From positions 6,324,001 to 6,388,000 of the forward strand of contig NC_068570.1 of assembly GCF_025698545.1 (NCBI RefSeq): a stretch of DNA of 64,000 nt. Reading direction: 5' to 3'. Below the pieces are notes generated by a model. The model was not told the origin of the DNA, did not search any database, and worked only from the letters and a program-made list of their open reading frames with translations. This DNA is from Gossypium raimondii (taxonomy: Eukaryota > Streptophyta > Magnoliopsida > Malvales > Malvaceae). Position numbers and translations under genes: made by a program. Shown piece after piece: positions 45,951 to 55,564 of this stretch (position 1 is its first letter; every line of letters starts with the position of its first letter).

Positions 45951-46490
45951 GCAGCGTTTTCTAAACAAAACGCCGCTATTCTCATTTTGAACAAAAATTA
46001 TTTTATTTTTGTATTTTAATTAATATAAATAAACAAAATATTTTTAGCGGCGCTTCTCCAAAAACGCCGCTACAGACCCCAGCATTAGCGGCACCTTATC
46101 AAAAACGCCGCTAAAGATCCCGGCATTAGCGGCGCTTTATCAAAAACGCCGCTAAAGACCCCAGCATTAGCGGCGCTTCTACAAAAACGCCGCTAAAGAC
46201 CCCAGCATTAGCGGCGCTTTTCAAAAAACGTCGCTAAAGATCCCAGCATTAGCAGCGCTTCTACAAAAATGCCGCTAAATCCCCCAAAGGTAAGAAAATG
46301 ATGCCGTTGGGCTTTGGTTTTTTACGGCGTTTTTCCTAAAAACGCCGCTAATGCTCATTTTTAGCGGTGTTTTTTGAAAAACGCCGCTAATGCTCGATCT
46401 TTAGTGGCGATTTTCTTAAAGTGCCACTAATGCTCGATTTTTACCGGCATTTTTTATCCAAACGCTGCTAAAAGTGCCGCTAAAAGTCTG
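45950..46490. repeat. Right subterminal palindromic repeats of the CACTA element
   Basis: About ten units, such as ttagcggcgcttctccaaaaacgccgctacagaccccagca, with spacing and link text (gaccccagcat) different from the left side (gaccaagacc). The two ends thus carry separately amplified versions of one palindrome. Confidence 0.85.
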
Positions 46491-46503
46491 TTTTGGTGTA
46501 ATG

Positions 46504-47741
46504 ATAGGAGTTATTCTTGAAAACAAGTGAATAACCCTTCTCAATAAATTGACCAACACTAAGCAGATTTTGGTCTATATCAGGCAGAAAATTGACATCT
46601 GAGATTATTTTGTTACTTGACAGTATGCTTATTGCAACATTACCTCTACCTTTGGCTTCAATGAGGTTTCAATTTCCAACCCTGATTTAGAAGCAAAACT
46701 ACTATCGGGATCCTTGAACGACTCTTCATCAGATGTCATATGATGAGTGCAACCACTATCTACTAACCAGTATCTTCTGACTTTACTTGAGGTTGCAAAA
46801 TAAGATGCAGTGAAAACATGCTCCTCCTAAGCTTGAATATCCTCAGCAGCCTGAGCTTGATTTTGCTGCTAAGTTTGTGCCCTTCCTTTGTTCTTGCACA
46901 CCTTCTTAATATGACCAAACTGTTTGCAGCTCCTACAATGAATATCAAGTCTGTACCAGTAGTATCTCTCCAAATGTGTGGACTTTTTGCAGTGAATGCA
47001 TGGTGGAAATCTCTTCTTTCCTGCATCCCTCTTTGGTTTCTCCCTTTTATTAAGCCATGTTTTCTTCCCTTTGTAGCTTGAACTCGAACTTTCTTTGGCT
47101 TTTGCTTGGAAAGCTCCTTCTGGATGCTCCTCCAGCCTGTTGGCCCTTCTTTGCTCGAGTGCATATAGAGAGTTTATCAACTCAGACAATGAGATGGTTG
47201 ATAAGTCCCTCGGGTCCTCTAATGAAGAGATCTTTAACTCAAATTTTTCAGGGAGAGTTGTGATAACCTTTTCAACAACTCTACTTTCACTGAAATCATC
47301 TCCAAGGAACCTAATATTGTTGATTGTGGCCATTATCCTATCAGAGTGTTGCTTGACTGTTTCAGACTCCCTCATCTTCAAGTTCTTCAAATCCCTCCTA
47401 TGGTTGATTAGCTGTTGTTGCCTTGTCTTGTTTGACCCCATAAACTCTTCCTTCAGCTTCTCTCATGCTTTCTTTGGTGTGTCACAAGCCATTATCCGAG
47501 TAAAAATCACATCAGATACACCATTTTGCAAGCATGCCATTACTTTGTGCTTCTTGGCACACTTTTCACTATGTTGCCTAATTTGTGCAATGGTGGGATT
47601 AGCCCTCAATGGAGCTGGTTCTGTGTCATTCTCAACCATGTTCCACAAGTCATGTGCTTGCAGGTAAGTTTTCATCTTTACTACCCAAATGTGGTAGTTC
47701 TCCCCAGCAAAAATAGGTGGCAGTGGTGGTGAAAAGCTCAT
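46504..47741 (-). pseudogene. Copia D gag and protease, fragmented
   Basis: The gag starts at ATG 47741 (MSFSPPLPPIFAGENYHIWV) and reads to a stop at 47463-47465. The next part is open at 46869-47441 and holds the UBN2-type gag (QQQLINHRRDLKNLKM, DRIMATINNI) and two zinc knuckles: CIHCKKSTHLERYYW, whose last Cys is lost, and CRSCKQFGHIKKVC. The protease region lies around 46504-46830 and is frameshifted; its active-site vicinity aligns with the copia C text, but the frame is broken. It ends at the CACTA insertion. Confidence 0.78.
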
Positions 47742-47851
47742 TTTGCAACAACAAACAACAACAGCTTCAGTTTTTTTCTTTTCAAGTTTTTTTCACAAAG
47801 AAAGCTACCAACAACAGAGGCCCAAAAAGATGACAGGCTCTGAATACCATT

Positions 47852-48223
47852 TGTTGGTGTTTTTGACAGAAAAAAAAAAAGAGAAACGAAACTAAGAATG
47901 GATGCTAAGAAAGATTGAACAAGAAGAAAAATTAAAAAATGATCTCACATGATTTCATTGAGTTGAGATACATATATGATACAAGATAATTACCTAATAT
48001 GTAACTACTCCCACTAATATTTGACTAAAACTTAACTTAAATTACACACAAAAGAAGCTGATATATCAGCCATTACATCAAATTCAAATCAACAAGAAAT
48101 CTGACTAACTTGAAGCCAATTTACAAAGCAACTAAGGCAAGTTACAAATGAACAAAATGTTGCTGCTCCACTGGTTCAGCTTCAATGCAGGTCTGCTGTT
48201 GCATTGCAAACCAAAGCTTAACC
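47852..48223 (-). repeat. 5' LTR of copia D
   Basis: 372 bp, tgttggtgtttttgaca to aagcttaacc, matching 38914-39293 with about 30 differences and two small indels. Confidence 0.85.
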
Positions 48224-49739
48224 TAATCACTGTAAATTCCTCATAATTATTCAATGTAAAAAAATTTTGTGTACTGTCTCCTTCCTTTTTTGAATTCTTA
48301 CATTGGCATAGACTTAACGTTATTCTTGCTAAATGACAATATCTTGGCCTGCTTCCCTATCAAATTAGGGCAAAAATAAGTGATTTAGATAATAACAACT
48401 TTGCATGAATTATTTTATTATATAAATTCTATGATAGTGTTTGGTACTTTTCTATGTTATGATTCTGGCGAAATGTGATTGGTAGGAAAGTTACTTTGCA
48501 GCGTTTGGTATAACATTAGAAAGTATATTAAAATCCCTGAAAAATTCCACTATCATGTTTGGTTCACTAAATAACTACTTGGAAGTGTAACGATAATTTA
48601 TAAATTTACCCTTATTAAATTAAAATAGTATTGATGTATTCAACTTTTACAATAAACTTTATTAATAATAAATCTTTGGATTAAATATTTAATAATATTT
48701 AAAATTATTATTTGAATTTATAATTTTAATTGAAATCAAAACTATTTTAAAATTATTTTGCATGTACTTTCTAAATATAACAATGTATATATAAAATCTT
48801 GTGTTTATAAAATTTGTTTTGAAATAAATTTTATAATAAAATTGACTTTTCAAACAATATATTATATAGATGATTACACCAATACCAATATAGCCAAGTA
48901 TAAAATCTAATTATAATTATTATTTACCACCATCTCCGCAACACCACTTGCCCCTTGTGACAACTGACTTAAGAAGCTTATCAGCATCAACGTTAACGGA
49001 TAGAGGAGAGCACCAGCTACATCAATTGTAGGATCGGTTAATTTAATCATGCCTGTTAGTTATCGGTTATTGAATTTTATTTTAAACCGATCGACTTAAT
49101 TGATTTTATATTTAATACTTTTAATTATTTTAAACTTTAAATCAATTAAGTTAGTTAAATATATTTATATTTTTTTGTTATTTTAAATAAAGCGATTAAT
49201 CAATTCAACCGGTTGATTTATACCAGTCGATTAAATTTAAAAAAAAAAAAAGGACCAATCAATTAAATTAACCGTTTGCTACCGTCAATTAATAAAGTGG
49301 TCCAAACATGCAGCTATTTATCCAACCAGTTTCGTGTACCTCCACGGCACCTTTCCCCTCTTCTTAATCCACTCAACTGCTGATTGGCAATCCGATTCAT
49401 GATAATTTTAATTAATGAGTTTGAATGTAGAATGTAATATAGTGGTTTAACCTGAATTTTAAAATAGATTTTATCATTTTTATTCAAATTATTTTAAAAA
49501 ATTGTAAATATATTATTCGCAATAACAGTTAATAATTTTACGTACCATTTTTAACAAGGAAATATTATTATATAATAACTCATGGTAAATAATATAAATC
49601 TTTTTATGCAATCCTAGAAAATTGAAAAACTCAATATTCTTTGCTCTAAGAAATAGATGGGATATATGAATTATGATAAAATAAAATAATCCACTCAAAC
49701 CTAACGGAGAGAGATCCCTGTTAATTCCCATAAATGATA
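48224..49739. other. Displaced 3' flank of copy 7, then intergenic
   Basis: 48224-48330 reads taatcactgtaaattcctcataattattcaatgtaaaaaaa, the family 3' block cut off by copia D. From 48330 to 49740 I see no gene. At 48420-48590 the text gatagtgtttggtactttt ... ctatcatgtttggttcac hints at a short inverted-repeat MITE, without clear ends. Confidence 0.45.
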
Positions 49740-50042
49740 ATAAACGCATAACAATAAGAGAAACTGAAACAGTGTCCTAGTTAAACACGTTTGTCTTTAA
49801 TTAAATGGAGTATAGTTGTAGAGCTACCAATACTTTGATTTCAACAAAGATCAGTTCTCCATAATAATGTTAATACTTTGATTTGAAGTGAGGTTGTACG
49901 TGGAATGCATGTATTTCTCTCTTTTGAATCATCTTAACACGGACAGCACGGAAGGAACACAACGGAAGCCTTGAAACTATAACACTTCAAAACTCCACGC
50001 ATATACATTGACAGAAACTAGTTTGAGTTAGCAGAAAGGGAA
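49740..50042 (+). promoter_or_regulatory. Upstream region of broken copy 8
   Basis: Contains caataagagaaactgaaacagtgtcctagttaaacacgtttgtctttaa (ACGT core near 49785), a rearranged caaagatcagttc block, gaagccttgaaactataacacttca and gaaactagtttgagttagcagaaaggg. The TATA tract is absent. Confidence 0.5.
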
Positions 50043-50237
50043 ATGGGCATTGGAGCAGCTGAGATGATGTTCCGGTGTATCAAAGGGATTTGTTTATCTA
50101 CTTTTACTTCTCGGACAACCAATATATCATTCCCTAAGAAACAGCCACGGGTTATTGTTCCTTGTCTTTGTCAGCTTCCGGATTCTCTTCTCATCTTCCT
50201 AATCCACGTTCTAGTAAAAAACCCTAGAAGACGTTAA
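50043..50237 (+). pseudogene. Broken small Cys/His gene, copy 8
   Basis: Begins MGIGAAEMMFRC like copies 4 and 6, then jumps directly to IKGICLSTFTSRTTNISFPKKQP. The deleted segment corresponds to the VFEGS...ALHNL part, so the C-x-C-x2-H half of the motif is gone and the last Cys of the motif is Phe. A one-base loss near 50148 then shifts the frame, and the family tail is no longer encoded. Clearly a pseudogene, although the shortened frame is open for 64 residues. Confidence 0.75.
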
Positions 50238-50606
50238 TGCAGCTTTGTATGTACAGATTTTCCACACTTATCCAAATCTCATTACTCCAATTAAGGTTTC
50301 ATCACACTGGAATAAAGACTTTAACAAGAATTGTAACTAGGAGATGTAAATAATTAATAATATTGACAACAATACTCATACCAATCGAACTAATACTTAA
50401 TCCGTAAATTTTTGTTCTATTTTAAAATAATATAAAGTAGGTTGTTTTGCCTTTTGACAATCTTTAAAGTTATTGAATATGATAAGTTATAATTAGTTTT
50501 TCTTCTATTAACATTTTTTATTGAATTTTTTTTTTATATTTATTTGAAGATCTATGATAAGCTATTGAATATCTATGGTACATGAATAAATAGGTTCTTA
50601 TTTTAG

Positions 50607-51229
50607 CGGCAGAAGATACAACATCGATTACAATGACATGGGCTTCATCTTTATTACTCAATAATCGTGATGCATTAAACAAGGTTCAACAAGAACTAGA
50701 CATTCATGTTGGCAACAATAGATTGCTAGTGAAAGAATCGGATATCAAAAACTTAGTGTACCTTCAATCAGTCATTAACGAAACTCTTCGCCTATACCCT
50801 GCTGCTCTGCTTTCTGTGATGCATGAATCCATTGAAGATTGCACTGTTAATGGATATCATGTTTCAACCGGCACTTGGCTTATTATCAATCTTCAAAAGA
50901 TTCATTGTGATCCATTCATCTGGGAAAACCCTTTTTAATTTCGTCCCGAAAGATTCATGACTACCCATAAAAGCATTGATGTGAGGGGACATAATTTTGA
51001 ACTAATTCCATTCGGTAGTGGTAGAAGAATGTGCCCTGAAATTTCATTTGCACTTCAGATTATGCAACTTACATTAGCTAATTTGTTGCATTGGTTCGAG
51101 TTTGAGACCCTGTTGAATGAAGCAATCGATATGCGTGAAGCAGCTGGAATGACGAGTCCTAAAGCAACTCCATTGGAAGTTCATATAACTCCTCGCCTAC
51201 CTACTTTTGTTTATGACTCCAACAACTAA
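50607..51229 (+). pseudogene. Cytochrome P450 (CYP82-like) second-exon pseudogene
   Basis: This matches the C-terminal exon of a plant CYP82-type monooxygenase, a haem enzyme of the endoplasmic reticulum. A splice-acceptor-like ttttag stands at 50601-50606. In order: oxygen-binding I-helix AAEDTTSITMTWASSLLLNN, the K-helix ExxR in INETLRLYP, and the haem loop FGSGRRMCPE with its Cys. Two defects are visible: a TAA at 50936-50938 where relatives have a Glu codon (NPL-E-FRPERF), and Glu instead of Gly after CP in the haem loop. The first exon is not found in the 400 bp upstream or elsewhere in the window. It is a broken fragment. CYP82 assignment is by recognition; another clan member is possible. 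Confidence 0.75.
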
Positions 51230-51844
51230 TTGGATTGCTAAGTTTGACTTGTAATAATGAAAAAATAATATTATCTTATACTCTAATAAACTTCTAAACT
51301 TTAATTTTTTATAAACATTCTCACACACTACCATTAAATCATCCCATCATATTCTAATGAACCCATCATGCCTCTACAGCAACCTTATATATAATCGTGA
51401 AAGCTCCCTCCCCTTTCTCTATAAAAGTTTTCTCCATATCACAAGAAGAAAGAGAGGCTTCATATGATGCCAAAACGCTACCTAATCTCTCCCAAGAAAT
51501 CTCAAAACCTATGAGATCCTCAAAAACCATCCTTCCTTGCGACTCACCGCACCCCTTATAACCATAATAAGCAACCCAACTTTGCTACTCAATGGAGGCG
51601 TGTTCAAGTACATTATTGCCAATGACAATCTAATTTTTGTTGTATCAAAAATTGTATTGGGCAATGAAAAGATTAAAATTTTTAATTTTCTAAATGCCAA
51701 TAATATCTAATTTCATAAGTTCAAAAAGTGACGTTCATTTTGATAATTTCAAGCATTATATTGACATTTATAAAAAAATTATTTATAATATTTTCCCCAT
51801 AGGTGTAAATCAAACATTGTATTTGAAAATTATTTTACTTTGAT
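51230..51844. other. Intergenic, nothing recognised
   Basis: No gene or bounded repeat seen between the P450 remnant and the gypsy gag fragment. Confidence 0.4.
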
Positions 51845-54104
51845 TTGAGAGTACCACCGGCTGCTGCATCGATTAACTGCCTAGTTGAGGGATTCAAACT
51901 GTTGTAGAAAGTTTGAACCCGTAGCCATAAAGGTAACTCATGGTGAGGGCGTCTTCTCAATAAATCCTTATACCTCTCCTATGCATCATATAGGGTCTCT
52001 AAGTCCATCTGCACGAAGGAAGAGATATCATTCCTCACCTTAGCTGTCTTAGCCGATGGGAAGTACTTCAATAGAAATTTCTCGATCATTTCATCTCATG
52101 TAGTGATAGAACCTCGTGGTTTCAACTACTATTTTGCTTTATTCCTCAACGAGAAGGGAAACAATCGTAGACGAATGACATCATTAGAAACGCCATTTAT
52201 CTTGAAAGTGTCACGGACTTCCAGAAAATTAGCCAAATGAGTATTTGGATCTTCGTCTTGCGAACCATCGAACTAAACAAACTGTTGTATCATCTGAATA
52301 GTGTTCGACTTCAGTTCGAAATTATTCGCAGCAATGGTAGGTCTCACAATACTCGATTAAGCCCTAGTTAGAGTGGGCTTGGCATAATCATACATAGTAC
52401 AAGGAGCAAGATTTAGATTTGCAAGATTCGCAGCAACCACAAGAGGTAGCTGATTATTCTAATTATCAGCCATCTCCTCAGTAACAATAATAACGCCCTC
52501 TTGCTCTTCCACTATATTCTAACGACTTTGCCTTGCTTCTCTATGGTTTTTGTGAGCTGTACTTTCAATTTCACTATCAAATACTAATGGTCTCGACGGG
52601 TTTCTTCTAGTCATAAACTAAAGGAACCTACCAAAAGCAAATAAAATAAAAATTAGAAAACAAAAATTAAACTTAAAAACAAAAATAAAATGCAATAAAA
52701 AATAAATGGCTAAATTAATAAAAATCAAGTGTTCCTAATATTTTAGTCCCCGACAACGGCGCCAAAAACTTGATGGTCTCTAAACTAACTATAATTACAA
52801 CAAAGGCAAGCGCACCTATCGAACAATAGTATAGCTATGGTGAGTAGGGAATATCGTATCCAGGAGGACTAAAAGTACTAGTAATTACTATTTTTCTATT
52901 ATTTAGCCAATAAATCGGGATGATTGTTTTAATTTAAATCTCCTAATCTAAATTAATTAAGAACGCAACAGAGAATGAATTAGGAAAATATTTGAAGATA
53001 ACCAAAGAGAAAGACAATACCCAAGAAAGAATCCACCTAGACTTCACTTATTATTCCGAATCTGAATTAAATAATTTATTCACTTGTTTCTTGATCTGTA
53101 GAAATCCCTAAATTATGTTAATATCTCTTTCGAGAGTAAGAACAACTGACTCTAGGTTGATTAATCAAAATCTCTTTCTAATTAAAACCCCTATTGTCGC
53201 ATTAACTTGATCTATAGATTCCCCTATTAGATTTGACTCTAATCCAGTAGATTTATGTCGTCCTATTTCTAGGATTGTATGCAACTCCACTCAATTATGC
53301 TAGTTCTACTCTTAAACAAAGACTTTTACTCCACTGAAATAAGAACATTAAACATGAATTAATATCCCTAAAATATTAAAGCACGAAATAAGCATACATA
53401 ATTGAGAACAAGAATAAAGTATTTATCATGTAATTCAAAAATCAAATAATAAGATTCATCCTAGGTTTCATCTTCCCTAGGTATCTAGGGAATTTAGTTC
53501 ATAATCTGAAAAGAAAACACCTCAAAGTCAGAAAAACTACAAGACATAAAAAAATTCAAATAAGCTTCGAAAGAAGTTAAAAGGAGATCTTCCATCTTGA
53601 AGGAGATTCGCTTCTGAGTTGGCTCCGATGGTGTTCTTCGAGTAATTTCTTCAGTCTTCTTTGCGTGCTCCCTTAGGTCTTCTTCTAATTGTTATTTATA
53701 GACTTTAGAATGATCAAAATGCCTAAAAATTGGGTTTTTTTGCGTGTTTGGGAAACAATGTGCGAAATCGACAAGGTCTGGCACATGAGCGTATGGCTAG
53801 CCCGTGTGGCTCAGACGAGCATGTGGCCAGCCTGTGTGGCTCACACGGGCATGTGGCTAGCCCTTGTAGCTCACACGATCATGTGGCTTGCCCGTGTGAA
53901 AATGCTCAGGCAGTGTGAATGTTGAAAACAGCTCTTTTTGCTCGATTATGGCTTGTTTTTCGCTCCCCTATGCTCACCTAAGTATAGAAACATGAATTTA
54001 AAGGATTAGAAGCATAAAATTCACTAATTTACATAATAAATCATCCAAAAATGCATCAAGAATGGGATTAAAAATATGTTACTTTTATAGCTTATCACTC
54101 ATCA
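51845..54104 (-). mobile_element. Truncated Athila/Tat-like Ty3/gypsy element (LTR plus gag)
   Basis: A minus-strand element. The 5' LTR is 52771-54104 (1334 bp; read on the minus strand tgatgagtgataagc ... ccatca). It is followed by the primer-binding site tggcgccgttgtcgggga (52747-52764), complementary to tRNA-Asp as in Athila/Tat elements. Gag follows to about 51845, where the element is cut. The LTR holds imperfect 30-bp repeats (gtgtggctcacacgggcatgtggc) at 53790-53900. The nested LTR at 15411-16644 is the same family. Confidence 0.78.
51850..52620 (-). pseudogene. Athila/Tat-type gag fragment
   Basis: Read on the minus strand, a stretch near 52270-52130 gives FDGSQDEDPNTHLANFLEV followed by DTFKINGVSNDVIRLRLFPF, the signature of the gag (retrotrans_gag) domain in Athila/Tat elements. 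Downstream pieces (FLLKYFPSAKTAK, YLFLRADGLRDPI-like) continue the same domain with stops. N-terminal gag lies between the primer-binding site and 52300. No zinc knuckle, protease or polymerase is present because the element is truncated at about 51845. Confidence 0.7.
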
Positions 54105-54433
54105 TTGACATGGTTGCTTCCTCGTTGCTTTTTTATTTTTTGTCTTGTCATGTCATTGATTTGCTTCCACATTGCAATCTTTTTTGTTTGCATCTGGATG
54201 TCGTTTTCTTTAAGTTTCCTCCTTTTTTGTCCACACTTGAATGTTTATTTTCTCAAGTTGCTTTCTTGGATGTCATTTTCTCACGTGGCTCCCTTTTTTG
54301 GCTTTATCCTTCTTGAATATTATCTAGATTCATTTCCTCTATTTCATCTAGATGTAATGAATCTATTGACAATCTTGGCCTTTTAAAGAGTAAAAACATA
54401 TAAAGATAACAGAAGGTTTTAGGTACCCAAGAT

Positions 54434-55015
54434 AAATTTCATGGAAGAAACTGATTATCTATATAAAGATAAAATTTGCTATTATGTTATGCATATTGAT
54501 TCTAAAATGAAAAACAATATTTTAGCTCTTAATAAAGGTTTTAATAGTTTAATGGATATTACTTCTATATATTTTCATAAATTATATAATAAAGTAAGAA
54601 AAATAGAACAACAAGTAAATAATTTAGGAGAAGTTACGTAATTAGATTTGAACAACGAATCTAAAGAAATCTTATCGATGTTAATAATAAATTAGAACAA
54701 GTTATTATTAATAAAAATATAGAACAAGAAATAGATTTAGGACCTCTATACTACGGAAATAATAATATAATATTAACTCGTTCAAGAAGAAGATATTTCC
54801 TCGGAGGAATCATCTTCTACAAATAAAAGAAATAAAAAACTTGAAAAACAGAAAAGAAAATATGTTCATCAACAAAAATATGATTTCCAATCCTATAAAC
54901 AACTTATAGAACATTGGAAGAATAAATTTACTAAGACATCTGATAAAAATGAAAGAATAGAATATCTAAAACTAATAGAACAAGTAGTAGTAGAAGTAGT
55001 AGTAGCAGTAGTAGT

Positions 55016-55050
<35 letters not shown>

Positions 55051-55564
55051 TAGTAGCAGTAGCAGTAGCAGTAAGAGTAGTAGTAGTAGCAGTAGCAGTA
55101 GCAGTAGTAGGAATTCAATCAAATTAACATACAGGAGTAATAGGACTTAAAGTTAAACCAAATTACTTCATATCTATTACAGATCATCTGATAGAAGAAT
55201 GTTTATGTCTTAGGATTCGGACAAAAAATTCTAAAATTAATGATTTAGCAGAAGATCTAGCAGTAAGTTGGACTTTTATTAATGAATATACTAATACAGC
55301 AGAAGTAGAGATCAAAGAAATTAATAATAAAATTATTGAACTCTTTGAACCTAATAAATTCACTACTGAAATACAACCAAAATTATTACATTTAAGAGAG
55401 TTATCAATACAAAGAGATTGGATGATAGAAAAGATAAGTAGTGCAAGTACTTCTAAACCTATAAGTACTATAGAATATATGTCGTCTGGGGATAAATTAT
55501 ATTTTAAAAATACTGCTATAACAAATATAAATGATAATTTAGTTTTACCCTCAAATACTCAAAT
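54434..55564 (+). pseudogene. Possible endogenous pararetrovirus-like ORF remnant (5' part)
   Basis: A decayed coding region with several breaks, more AT-rich than any nearby frame. 54441-54641 gives a coiled-coil-like stretch (ALNKGFNSLMDITSIYFHKL). After breaks, basic and Lys-rich text follows near 54820-54960, then a long (AGT/AGC)n tract, then coherent frame from 55130 (KPNYFISITDHLIEECLCLR) through 55422-55564 (GDKLYFKNTAITNINDNLVL). The style recalls the N-terminal and movement-protein region of Caulimoviridae polyproteins integrated in plant genomes, but I recognise no diagnostic catalytic motif. An unknown retroelement is the alternative. Confidence 0.35.
54982..55110 (+). repeat. (AGT/AGC)n trinucleotide tract within the remnant ORF
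   Basis: About 129 bp of AGT and AGC triplets with few interruptions, flanked on both sides by coding-like sequence. Length 43 triplets, so phase is kept across it. The opposite strand gives a poly-leucine frame with no meaning. Confidence 0.9.

Larger units (their letters stand above)
41976..46503. mobile_element. Non-autonomous CACTA (En/Spm-type) DNA transposon
   Basis: A 4528-bp element with terminal inverted repeats: left cactacaccaaaacaggctttta, right (reverse complement) cattacaccaaaacagactttta. It is flanked by a 3-bp duplication ATA (41973-41975 and 46504-46506), the length typical of CACTA transposons. Both subterminal regions consist of short palindromic units TTTAGCGGCG...CGCCGCTAAA. 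The interior (42360-45950) gives no frame I can assign to a transposase, so it probably depends on a partner element. It interrupts copia D between gag-protease and integrase coding, so it arrived after D. Confidence 0.9.
38914..48223 (-). mobile_element. Copia D: degraded Ty1/copia element split by a CACTA transposon
   Basis: LTRs at 38914-39293 (380 bp) and 47852-48223 (372 bp) are flanked by a perfect 5-bp duplication TAATC (38909-38913 and 48224-48228). Both outer LTR ends carry mutations (TA- and -CC for TG/CA). On the minus strand the primer-binding site tggtattcagagcc follows the 5' LTR (about 47836-47849). Gag-pol is in pieces. The LTRs differ at roughly 30 positions by eye (about 92% identity), so D is older than C. 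Its protein motifs are close to those of copia C. The CACTA element occupies 41976-46503. Confidence 0.9.

Noticed and set aside
46818-47667. Long plus-strand frames (up to 190 residues)
   Set aside because: Antisense to the copia D gag, whose zinc knuckles and gag motifs are readable on the minus strand.
54931-55122. Minus-strand poly-leucine reading frame
   Set aside because: It is only the complement of the AGT/AGC trinucleotide tract; no start context or flanking domain supports a gene.
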